Origin: Planctomycetaceae bacterium
GTDB taxonomy: Bacteria; Planctomycetota; Planctomycetia; Pirellulales; Pirellulaceae
Reading direction: 5' to 3'
DNA length: 64,000 nucleotides
Assembly: GCA_020638975.1 (NCBI GenBank)
Contig: JACKHN010000027.1
Coordinates: forward strand, 25,584-89,583
The notes under the pieces are model-generated. The model had not been told where the DNA came from and did no database searches. It saw only the letters and a program-made list of their open reading frames with translations. This document shows, piece after piece, positions 8,142 through 15,693 of this stretch. The position numbers were made by a program, and so were the translations under genes. Each line of letters opens with the position of its first letter. Position 1 is the stretch's first letter.

Positions 8142-9438
8142 TTCCGTCCGTCTTTAACTGCTGGTTGCTAGCTGGTTTGTGGCGGGTTCAGTTTTCGGGT
8201 AGGCGTGCTTCATTTTGGTCCGTGCTGCGGAGATTGTAAACGTCCAGTGGATGCGAGATCTCTTCTCATTCCGCTCCGCTTCCCATGCCGCTACCTCCCG
8301 CGTCACTTCTGCCGAGTCCGCGATACGCCGGTCCAAGCATTGACGAGTCAGAATACTCAATTCCGTTTCCGCCATATCCAACCAACTCCCGTGCTTCGGC
8401 GTCGAGTGAAATTCCACGCGTTCCAGAATCCGACGTGCCTCATCGGGCGAAAAAGCTTCGTACAAGCTCGCGCCGTCGTGCGTGTTTAGGTTGTCTTCGA
8501 CGAGGATCACTTTCCGCGCACCCGGGAAATGTACGTCCACCAAGTCGCGGATGCACTCCGCCCAATCCTTACGCGTCCGGCGGTCAGTCACCTTGGCATG
8601 CCGCCAGCCACCCAGCGGCTGACACATCATGAACAGGTTGCACGTCCCTTTGCGTTCGTATTCGTAGTCAACTTTCGCCGGCTGACCGGGTTCGGCAGGA
8701 AGTGGAGATCGCGTTTCGCCGATCAGTTGTTTGCTTTGCTCGTCCAGACAGACCACGGGGCACTCTGGGTCGAAGGGACGACCGTAGACTTCTAAGACGT
8801 CCTCCATCCGCCACACGAATTCCGCGTTGGCCTTGGGAGGAACACACCAACTCTTCACCGCTCCGAGTTGAATGTCGTTTTTTTTAGCGCCTGGCGGACG
8901 GTCTCGCGGCCCACCGACTCCACATATCCCAGCACTACCAATTTGTCGGCCAACAATTGCAACGTCCATGTGCCGCGACCGTCGGGCGGATCGCTGCAAG
9001 CCAACTCGATCAGTTTCTGTTCGGACGCGTCTTGGATTTTGATTTTGTCCGGCCGGGGCGGCCGCGGACGAGGATTGACGGCGGCCTCGAAACTTTCCAT
9101 CACGAATCGTTTGCGGACGCGAGCCACCGTGTCGGGACTGGCCTGCAAGACTTCGCCGATCTCGGCATCGGTGCGAGCCCGGCGTCCGTCACTTTCATCG
9201 GCCAACAACAAGACGCGTGCGTGAGTCAGCTTGCGGGCGGCAGACTTGCCTTTGCAAACCATCTCCTCCAACTGTTGCCGTTCCTCCGGCAGCAACGTCA
9301 CTTTGTACTTATCCATGGTGAACCTCCTTTACGGTTTCCATCAACCGTTCAGAAGGTATTCTACGTTCGCGCCGGCATGGCGGCTGACGAACGCACCTCG
9401 CAATGCTAGCAACCGGCAATTCAAGATGGACAAAGCAG
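8139..9438 (-). mobile_element. IS630-family insertion sequence, 1300 bp, complete
   Basis: The element carries an IS630 transposase in two overlapping frames and imperfect terminal inverted repeats of about 33 bases: the left end (8139-8171) and the inverted right end (9438-9406) share GTCC, TCTT and GGTTGCTAG at matching spacing. A TA dinucleotide abuts both ends (8137-8138 and 9439-9440), the duplicated target expected for IS630/Tc1-mariner elements. Both ends and both frames are present, so it may be active or recently so. Confidence 0.8.
8154..9316 (-). CDS. IS630-family transposase, made by -1 frameshift
   Basis: Frame A (9316 to 8855) encodes an N-terminal helix-turn-helix region (AEIGEVLQASPDTVARVRKR). 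It reaches a run of about eight A residues near 8878-8885 on the coding strand, where frame B (to 8154) takes over in the -1 register. Frame B holds the DDE catalytic domain: VCLDEQSK (first Asp), VEDNLNTHDG (second Asp, with the DN..H of the family) and DMAETELS (Glu). A-rich slippage sites between HTH and DDE halves are normal for IS630 elements, so this is probably programmed fusion, not decay. The transposase would cut at TA-flanked ends and insert at TA. Confidence 0.85.
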
Positions 9439-9563
9439 TAGTGCGAATCGCACGCACGTGTAGCGGCTCTGGCGGTCCAGTTCCCACGGAATCTTGACGA
9501 AACAACGCTACCCTTACTCAAAGACCGTACTAATAAACGTTCCTGACGTTCAAAACGTGCATG

Positions 9564-9797
9564 TTAGGACATGCGCCGACACTGGATCGCGCTTAGACGT
9601 CTATCGGAACAGGAACGGAAGTGGCTGATCGGTTGAAAGAACCTTTCGAGGTCGCGGCTCTGTTGCTGGTCGTGCAGCAAGGGTAAGAGATGCCTCACTA
9701 AGATCAGATCGAACTGCCGGCTCACGACGCGGGGCAGCAGTTGACAGGCCCGCCCACATTCAGGGCAATTTACGTGCGCGGGCGGTTCCTTCACCAC
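9564..9797 (-). CDS. Possible small zinc-knuckle protein
   Basis: A 77-codon frame starting at GTG 9797 with GGGGAGGG four bases upstream. The translation begins MVKEPPAHVNCPECGRAC, a CxxC...C pattern suggesting half of a zinc ribbon, then loses recognisable structure. Support is limited to the ribosome site and the motif; it could be a remnant of a larger gene or a chance frame between the IS element and the next gene. Confidence 0.35.
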   Translation of the reverse strand: MVKEPPAHVNCPECGRACQLLPRVVSRQFDLILVRHLLPLLHDQQQSRDLERFFQPISHFRSCSDRRLSAIQCRRMS

Positions 9798-9895
9798 GTC
9801 ACCCTCCCCGGCGAGCTCGCACCAATACCGACATTGGCAGCGACTTCTGTCTTAATCGTTCACCGCGAAGGAATTGCAAACAGGCTGCTAGCAAT

Positions 9896-9928
9896 AAAAA
9901 ACGGGGACATCGAATTGACGTCCCCGTT
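9896..9928 (-). terminator. Rho-independent terminator
   Basis: Nine-base arms AACGGGGAC (9900-9908) and GTCCCCGTT (9920-9928) pair perfectly around an 11-base loop. On the minus strand the stem is followed by a run of about six T. It sits 29 bases past the stop of the small gene at 9957-10181 and should end its transcript. Confidence 0.85.
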
Positions 9929-9956
9929 CATTGGTTTCAAATTTTAAGCGACGTGA

Positions 9957-10181
9957 TTACTCGCGTGGGCGAACTGCACCGGTCAACCCGCTGTAGTCAA
10001 GCCGATCCGAGCTGTGCCACAAGGGCATACCCAGTGCGACACGCTGACGCAGGATTTCGATCTTTTCGTCCGAACCCGCAGGAGCATCAGTCGCCTCGAA
10101 GTCTGACCTCTCTTCGGGTGCGAAATCCTCGTCATGGCCGTATTTCAGAATCGCTTCGAACACATTATTAACGTTATGCAT
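9957..10181 (-). CDS. Conserved-looking small acidic protein, function unknown
   Basis: A 74-residue protein. The first half is acidic and helical (FEAILKYGHDEDFAPEERSD); the second half contains EILRQRVALGMPLWHSSDRL, a pattern I associate with small planctomycete proteins of unknown role. GAGGAGG lies about 11 bases before the ATG, and a strong terminator follows the stop, so it looks like a short independent transcription unit. No signal peptide, membrane helix or metal site is visible. Confidence 0.65.
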   Translation of the reverse strand: MHNVNNVFEAILKYGHDEDFAPEERSDFEATDAPAGSDEKIEILRQRVALGMPLWHSSDRLDYSGLTGAVRPRE

Positions 10182-10451
10182 CTAACTTCTAACCTCCTCA
10201 CACCTGTGATTTCTAAATAGTCTTATCTCGTTCGGCGTTTGCGAACGCCGATTACAGTCTTTTCTTCTATGATCAAACGTATTCGCGATCGGCGGGAAAG
10301 CTTTGACTTGAGCCTGGGTAGGATCTCGAAGCGGCTCGGTCACTTAACTTCATCGAATACAACTCGTCCTGTGATGCTTGTAATTATTCCCAGATGCCTG
10401 ACAATGTCAAGAAAATTAACCTAGCCTTTTCCTTGGTTATTGAGTCGTTGG
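10182..10451. other. Divergent intergenic region
   Basis: About 270 bases between the leftward small gene and the rightward YjbQ gene. It is more AT-rich than the flanks and should contain two divergent promoters, but I see no box pair, repeat or RNA motif I would stand behind. Confidence 0.4.
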
Positions 10452-10874
10452 ATGTCCTGGTTTCAAGCGTCAATCGAACTAGCTCCGCGGTCGCGCGGGT
10501 TTCATTTGATCACATCGCAAATCGTCGATGCTGTGCCCGAATTGCGTAGAACCAAGCTGGGCTTGCTCCACGTGTTCATTCAGCACACGTCCGCCTCGCT
10601 GACGATTAACGAGAACGCTGATCCTGACGTTCCCGTCGACCTGGAGATGTCGGTCAACAAGATCGTTCCGGAGAGCTTTCCCTATATTCACACGTTAGAG
10701 GGTCCCGATGATATGCCGGCCCATGTCAAAGCATCGATGCTCGGCAGTTCGGTGTCGGTGCCGATTCGGGATGGCAAATTGCTACTCGGTACGTGGCAAG
10801 GAATCTATCTTTGCGAACACCGCAATCGCGGAGGGGCTCGCCGCTTGGTCGTCACGCTACAAGGCGAATCGTGA
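10452..10874 (+). CDS. YjbQ/UPF0047 family protein
   Basis: A 140-residue single-domain protein with the complete UPF0047 signature: GLLHVFIQHTSASLTINENAD in the middle (His and Asn in a metal-binding pocket) and GTWQGIYLCEHRNRGGARR near the end, including the conserved His. Members show weak thiamine-phosphate synthase activity in vitro, but the true role is unsettled. The open frame can start at TTG 10440; ATG 10452 gives the usual beginning (MSWFQASIEL). Cytoplasmic, monocistronic, with a convergent neighbour. Confidence 0.88.
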   Translation: MSWFQASIELAPRSRGFHLITSQIVDAVPELRRTKLGLLHVFIQHTSASLTINENADPDVPVDLEMSVNKIVPESFPYIHTLEGPDDMPAHVKASMLGSSVSVPIRDGKLLLGTWQGIYLCEHRNRGGARRLVVTLQGES

Positions 10875-10965
10875 TGCCTTAGCGAGATCGCCGGCAGGCA
10901 ATTGGTTCGCGGTAGCCACGTGCAGGCATGCTTTCGAAGGCTGTTAAGCCATCGGAAGGCTTCGC

Positions 10966-12027
10966 TCAAGCGAGAGCCGATTCCGAGAACCGGGCCAAAT
11001 CGTCGATCCAGCACTCAATTAGGGTGGCCTGATTCGCGTTCGCGTCGACTTGAGCTTGTGCGTCGAGGCAGCGTTCGACGCAAGCCGCAATGGCTTCGAC
11101 GTCAACGCATCGAGCATTGGAGGCCGTTTGAACGGCGTTCAGCAGGCCCGAATCGGTCGCGGACGGTCGGTCGCTCATCCGTCGGATCAGCTCACGATAA
11201 AACTCAACGGCGATCATGATTACGAGCTTCAGGCGTTCACGACGAACGGGGGCGTCTTTTCCCGCATCTTCGACGAACTTGCCGATATCCGTCGCAAGGC
11301 TAACGCCTTTATCCGGCAACTGGGCGAGTCTTCCGACGAACTCGCCGCGAAAATCAAACAGTTCCGGATCCAAAAACTGCTTGGCGCGTTGCAAGCTTCC
11401 TTGACTCAAAGCCCCGAGCTTGATGGCTTCGGTTTCGTTCTCAACCTCGCCGAGCGATTGGAGCAATGTCGCGACTAGGCCGGACGGTAACTCGCGAAAT
11501 CGAACCACCTGACAGCGTGACCGAATCGTGGGAAGTTGCGTTTGCTCGCTCGACGCAATTAATATAATCACCGATTTTGGTGGCGGTTCTTCGAGCGTCT
11601 TAAGGAGGCAATTCGCGCCTTCTTGATTGAGATAGTCGGCATCGTCGATGATCGCGATCTTGCGACCACCCAGGAACGGTTTGAGCGAGATGTTGTGACA
11701 AAGGCCGTCGCGCATCCGATGATCTCGGTCACCAATAAAAACTTCGACCGGTATGAAGCTCTTGTCAGTGGGCTTCGCGACCAGTTCCATGTCGGGATGA
11801 GATTCGGCAGTGACCTGTTGGCACGATGGGCACTTGCCACAAGGATTCAATTCGGCGTCCGGCGAAACTGGGCACAGCAGTGCCTGTGCCAACTTTAATG
11901 CGAACGTTCTCTTGCCGATCCCTGGCACGCCGACGAACAGGAATGTGCTGGCGAGGCGTCCGCTTGCCAGGATGCGGCGAAAGCGTTCGACAACTTCGTC
12001 GTGACCTTCGATGCCGTGCCAACTCAT
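10966..12027 (-). CDS. holB: DNA polymerase III delta' subunit
   Basis: A 353-residue AAA+ clamp-loader subunit. It shows a P-loop GVPGIGKRT, a four-cysteine zinc module (CPVSPDAELNPCGKCPSC) as in HolB and tau, a Walker-B-like IAIIDDADYLNQEGANCLLK, the LEEPP turn and an SRC motif (TIRSRCQVVRF). HolB is the rigid stator of the clamp loader that puts the sliding clamp on DNA. Its start overlaps the tmk stop by four bases, the widespread tmk-holB arrangement. Confidence 0.93.
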   Translation of the reverse strand: MSWHGIEGHDEVVERFRRILASGRLASTFLFVGVPGIGKRTFALKLAQALLCPVSPDAELNPCGKCPSCQQVTAESHPDMELVAKPTDKSFIPVEVFIGDRDHRMRDGLCHNISLKPFLGGRKIAIIDDADYLNQEGANCLLKTLEEPPPKSVIILIASSEQTQLPTIRSRCQVVRFRELPSGLVATLLQSLGEVENETEAIKLGALSQGSLQRAKQFLDPELFDFRGEFVGRLAQLPDKGVSLATDIGKFVEDAGKDAPVRRERLKLVIMIAVEFYRELIRRMSDRPSATDSGLLNAVQTASNARCVDVEAIAACVERCLDAQAQVDANANQATLIECWIDDLARFSESALA

Positions 12028-12659
12028 CCTTCTGCTAAACCTTTCGCTTCAATAACGCGGCTCGCCAGACCTTGAATCTCCGTTTGAATGGTGTCGATAT
12101 CCCGTGCTGCATCGATCACGGCGATGCGATCGGGTGATCTATCGGCTTCGTGTAGAAATCCGTCGCGAACGCGATTTAAGAACTCGGCACCGCGGGCCTC
12201 GATCCTGTCCAAGTCGCGGTTTAGTCTGCTGGAGGCTTGCTCCACGGGCATATCGAGCATCAGCGTCAAATCGGGTCGAATGTCTTCGGTCGCGACGGCA
12301 CCCACCGCCCAAACGTCCGTGACTCTTACACCACCAGCATGGCCCTGGTAGGCAACATTTGAGACGAGGAACCGGTCCGAAACAATGGTCTTGCCGGCTT
12401 GCAGCGAGGGCTGAATCACATCGTTGACCAGTTGTGCTCGCGAAGCCATGTACAGCAGCATTTCGGCCATCGGTGAAATGGGAGTGTCCTGCCGGTGGAG
12501 AATGAGCTCACGAAGCGTCTCGCCTAACGGTGTCCCACCAGGGTCGCGGCACTGTACGACATCATGACCTCGGTCGCGCAACCACTCACAAAACAATTCC
12601 ATCTGTGTGGATTTGCCGACGCCGTCAATTCCGTCAAAGCTAAAGAATAGGCCTGTCAT
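12024..12659 (-). CDS. tmk: Thymidylate kinase
   Basis: A 211-residue enzyme converting dTMP to dTDP with ATP. Motifs: P-loop FSFDGIDGVGKSTQME, the DR(Y/F) motif in VSDRFLVSNVAYQGHAGG and a LID-type region rich in Arg (LNRDLDRIEARG). Length and motif order match bacterial Tmk. It is coupled to holB by a four-base overlap. Upstream lies a palindromic repeat instead of another gene, so the tmk-holB promoter is probably between 12660 and 12726. Confidence 0.94.
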   Translation of the reverse strand: MTGLFFSFDGIDGVGKSTQMELFCEWLRDRGHDVVQCRDPGGTPLGETLRELILHRQDTPISPMAEMLLYMASRAQLVNDVIQPSLQAGKTIVSDRFLVSNVAYQGHAGGVRVTDVWAVGAVATEDIRPDLTLMLDMPVEQASSRLNRDLDRIEARGAEFLNRVRDGFLHEADRSPDRIAVIDAARDIDTIQTEIQGLASRVIEAKGLAEG

Positions 12660-12726
12660 TGTCGCTGCATTCTAAGAGCGTCAATGTGACCAGCGGTAGT
12701 GGGGGCGACCGGGGCACAAGAAAGGG

Positions 12727-12797
12727 AAACACGGACAGCACGGACGGAGGGCGCTCGTAAACCGAGTGTCTCCGCTTAACCCGTGCTATCCGTGTCC
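12727..12797. repeat. Two-tier palindromic repeat
   Basis: Outer arms ACACGGACAGCACGG (12729-12743) and CCGTGCTATCCGTGT (12781-12795) pair with one mismatch; inside them a second hairpin is formed by GGAGGGCGCTCG and CGAGTGTCTCC. It lies between the TolC-like gene and tmk, both read leftward. It could act as a terminator or RNA-stability element, but the lack of a U-run favours a dispersed repeat. Confidence 0.6.
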
Positions 12798-12890
12798 AAT
12801 CGCTCCCAGCCGAAAAAATGAATTGTGTTGCGTAGAAGTGTTACTCTTTGAATACTGCGTAAGCCCAGGCACTCGACTCAGAGAGTCAAG

Positions 12891-15146
12891 CTACTTGCGT
12901 AACGGCTCCGCGAAAGATGCTTGACGCAACTCGTTGCCGTCCGCCTTGGGAGCAGCAGCGGGTGTCAAGCCCAATGAACCCCACTCGAACGAGTTGGCGG
13001 AACCTGACGCCACCTTCAGCGATCCGTTGTTCGTTCCTGCTCGCAGCGGAGCGTTCAACGTCGGGCCTTCAGGACGCGTTGTGATCGGACCGGGCTCTTG
13101 TGGTGCATCTTCACCCGCTTCGGGAGCGTCGGTCGGTCGTGGTGCCGGTGTGGGAACCAACTCGGGAGAGTTGCCAGGCGTGTAGGCCGGCTCTGCCGCC
13201 AAGTCGCCAACATATTCGGATACCGGACCCTGAGCGACAGGACCTTGGCTGATCACACCGGGGCGGGTGTAGCCATAGTTCAGGTAGTAGCTCGCGTCAC
13301 GTTCTCGTGCATGTTCCATGGCATCCCAGTAAGCCTTGTCGGCCCAAGGGCCTTCCGCCAGATGGATGTTGTTGTATTCGAGTAGCGAACCCTTGCGGAA
13401 ATGAACTTCAGCGATCGACTTGTTGTACTCGCTCAAGGCACGATAGTAGTCGATCTGAGCTTGGGCTCGGCGTCGTTGGGCATCAAGCACGAGATCGAGA
13501 GTCGACTTACCCCGCTCGTACAACACTCGCACGGAGTCAACTTCAGCTTGCGAAGCCTTCCAGCGATTGAAGTGAGTTTGTGCGGACTGATAGTTGAAAT
13601 CGAGGTTGCGGATCGATGTGCTCAACAGATGTGACGTATTCAGTTCCATATCTTCCAGACGTGATTGCTCGCGAACCAAGTTCAATTGAGCGTTGCGAAC
13701 ACCTGCCAGCTCGCGGCGGTAACCAACAGGCATCTGGAAGTTGAACAACAGGCCCGACTCCGCAAAAGTACCTTCGGTCAGCACGTCCACTGCTGTGGAG
13801 CCATCAGCGGGGAAATTCAATCCGTTTCGATCTGCGTTGATCAAATTGTCGCCTGCACCGTACCAGCGATAGTAGGCACCGACGTCCATCTGAGGCAGCA
13901 GTTGGTTCTTTGCGGCCACGAGTTCCAGTTGGCGTCGCTCGATCACCCACTTCTGTTGACGCAACTCGGGGCTCCGCAGCAGAGCTTCCATGTGAATCAA
14001 CCGCCATTCGTGGCTGATGCGTGCGGCAGTCGGTTCGTCGCTAGGTCGAATCAATCGTCCGTCGGTCGCCGCGATCCCCATCAAATATCGAAGACGGTTC
14101 TCGACGTTATACAAGTCGCGGAGCGCTGTCTCGAGTTGTGCCCGAAAGAAGAAGTACTGTTCGCGAGACTGGGCTTCCGCCTGTGAACTCTCGAGGCCAC
14201 CCTTCATCTTCTCGTAGACGTTGTTCCAAGTTGCTTGAGCACTATCACGTCCGATCTTAGCGGTTTCAAGGTTTCGGTAAGCGGCGTGTAGATCCCAGTA
14301 TGTGTTCTCGATGTCGAGAACCAGGTTCCGAATCGAAGATTCAAAGGTCGCGAGACTGACATCCGTGTTGATTCGTGCGATCATTACGGGAATGCGATTG
14401 ATCATCGCTCCGTTGCCACGCAACAGCGGCTGGACAGCTTCGATTTGGAACGACTGCTCCCAGAACGTATTGTGAATTGGATTGAAGAATCCGTTACCGC
14501 GAATTCGATCCGTCTGGCTCTCTGCCCGCAACGTCAAACCGGTCGCAGTCCGTTTGGTGAGTGATGCTTCTAATCCGCCTTGTGCTGTATTATTGAACGC
14601 GTTGATACCGCCACCCGTGTTGTTGACTCGGTCGGTATTTGTGGCAATGCCACCCGTTCCCAGTTCACTTCCACCTTGGGTGCCCCGCAGTCGGAACTGT
14701 GTATCGAATGCAGACAGTGCGGCCTCAACACCGTTGTTGGCGTCGGACTCGACAATCGAGGTGTCGTAGATCGTGGAAGCACTCGCCGTTCGGCCGACCA
14801 AAGCATCGGCGAATCCGAAGGGAGTCACGCCGCCAAGATTTCGAACGACTTTGCTATTCTGCATCGCGATCGAGACAACCTCTTCCAGTTGAAGATCCCA
14901 CATCTCGCGAAACTCAGGATTGCTGAGCGTCATCGGAGCTTCCGCGTACTCGACGTCTTCCAAGTGCGGTTGGCTGTAATTGGGCTCTTCGAGCGCCGTG
15001 GCGTGATCGAGATAATGCGATAGATCGCCATCTTCATGGAAGTAGAAGGGCTGAGTCGGATGACAACCGGTAAAGGCGGTCAGGCCGATCAGGATCAGCG
15101 CCAAGGGGGTTCGCAAGTATCGCGTTCTTCGCAGTTGCCGGGTCAT
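12891..15146 (-). CDS. TolC-family outer membrane efflux lipoprotein
   Basis: A 751-residue protein with a lipoprotein signal (ALILIGLTAFTGC, Cys 28). Residues about 85-640 form the outer-membrane-efflux-protein repeat typical of TolC: long alpha-helical stretches such as FESSIRNLVLDIENTYWDLH, LETALRDLYNVENRLRYLMG, and the second-half match VLYERGKSTLDLVLDAQRRR. It is longer than TolC (about 470) because of an N-terminal region and a Pro/Ala-rich tail after residue 660. It would form the outer-membrane exit duct of a tripartite pump, but no membrane-fusion or inner-membrane pump gene is adjacent. Confidence 0.85.
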   Translation of the reverse strand: MTRQLRRTRYLRTPLALILIGLTAFTGCHPTQPFYFHEDGDLSHYLDHATALEEPNYSQPHLEDVEYAEAPMTLSNPEFREMWDLQLEEVVSIAMQNSKVVRNLGGVTPFGFADALVGRTASASTIYDTSIVESDANNGVEAALSAFDTQFRLRGTQGGSELGTGGIATNTDRVNNTGGGINAFNNTAQGGLEASLTKRTATGLTLRAESQTDRIRGNGFFNPIHNTFWEQSFQIEAVQPLLRGNGAMINRIPVMIARINTDVSLATFESSIRNLVLDIENTYWDLHAAYRNLETAKIGRDSAQATWNNVYEKMKGGLESSQAEAQSREQYFFFRAQLETALRDLYNVENRLRYLMGIAATDGRLIRPSDEPTAARISHEWRLIHMEALLRSPELRQQKWVIERRQLELVAAKNQLLPQMDVGAYYRWYGAGDNLINADRNGLNFPADGSTAVDVLTEGTFAESGLLFNFQMPVGYRRELAGVRNAQLNLVREQSRLEDMELNTSHLLSTSIRNLDFNYQSAQTHFNRWKASQAEVDSVRVLYERGKSTLDLVLDAQRRRAQAQIDYYRALSEYNKSIAEVHFRKGSLLEYNNIHLAEGPWADKAYWDAMEHARERDASYYLNYGYTRPGVISQGPVAQGPVSEYVGDLAAEPAYTPGNSPELVPTPAPRPTDAPEAGEDAPQEPGPITTRPEGPTLNAPLRAGTNNGSLKVASGSANSFEWGSLGLTPAAAPKADGNELRQASFAEPLRK

Positions 15147-15693
15147 CGGTTCCCGCTTCCTTTCGATGCGTCATCAGACGCGTACGGCCAAGGCTAGTGC
15201 GAGTCGCACACACGGTGTTCGTTCAGGGCGATTGCTTGTCTGCATTCTTGCGACGTATCGACCGTGAACAACTCCGTTAAGTGCGCTCTAAAACGTCCGG
15301 CCACCGGCCCTCTGCGAGGACCGCTGACCAAGACGACTTCTAGTTCCCCCCCTGACCGAAAGCACCGATTCAATTTCGCACACGAGGTGCGAACTCCGAG
15401 TCGGAGCGATCGACAGAGGAGGTATCGGCGACCTGACCGGCAAACTTGCAACAATCCGAAAACTTTTCTTAATCGGAAGAGTCGTCGCAGATTAGCTACA
15501 ATGACATACTGCAAGGCTCTGCTCGCTAGCAAGCCCCCCTGTGCGATGGGCCTCCAAGCCCGTCGTACGACCGATTCAGGACAGCTCGACCGCCTCGGAG
15601 GGCCGTCGTACAAAGATGCTTGGCCGCACTTGTTCGTCGCAACGATGCCGCTGATACTCAACAAAATTCACATATCGCACGGCGAGAGTCTCC
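15147..15693. other. Divergent intergenic region with repeats
   Basis: 547 bases between the leftward TolC-like gene and the rightward DUF1549 gene. It contains a short palindrome GTGCGAGTCGCAC near 15198, also seen with one change at about 9441 beside the IS, and a family-A hairpin repeat at 15548-15612. Open frames here have no coding signature. Promoters for both flanking genes should be here but are not recognisable by eye. Confidence 0.5.
15548..15612. repeat. Family-A palindromic repeat, copy 1
   Basis: Inverted arms built on GGCCTCCAAGCCCGTCGTAC and the GGAGGGCCGTCGTAC end. Related copies occur at 28717-28786 and 31166-31240; all are intergenic and share the CGTCGTAC / GTACGACG ends. 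Confidence 0.65.

Noticed and set aside
8132..9443. 10-base direct repeat AGCAGTAGTG flanking the IS as a target duplication
   Set aside because: IS630 elements duplicate TA only. Part of the match comes from the IS end itself; TA at 8137 and 9439 is the better reading.
9434..9454. Palindrome GTGCGAATCGCAC as an operator
   Set aside because: A similar GTGCGAGTCGCAC occurs in an unrelated gap at about 15198; it looks like a dispersed repeat fragment.
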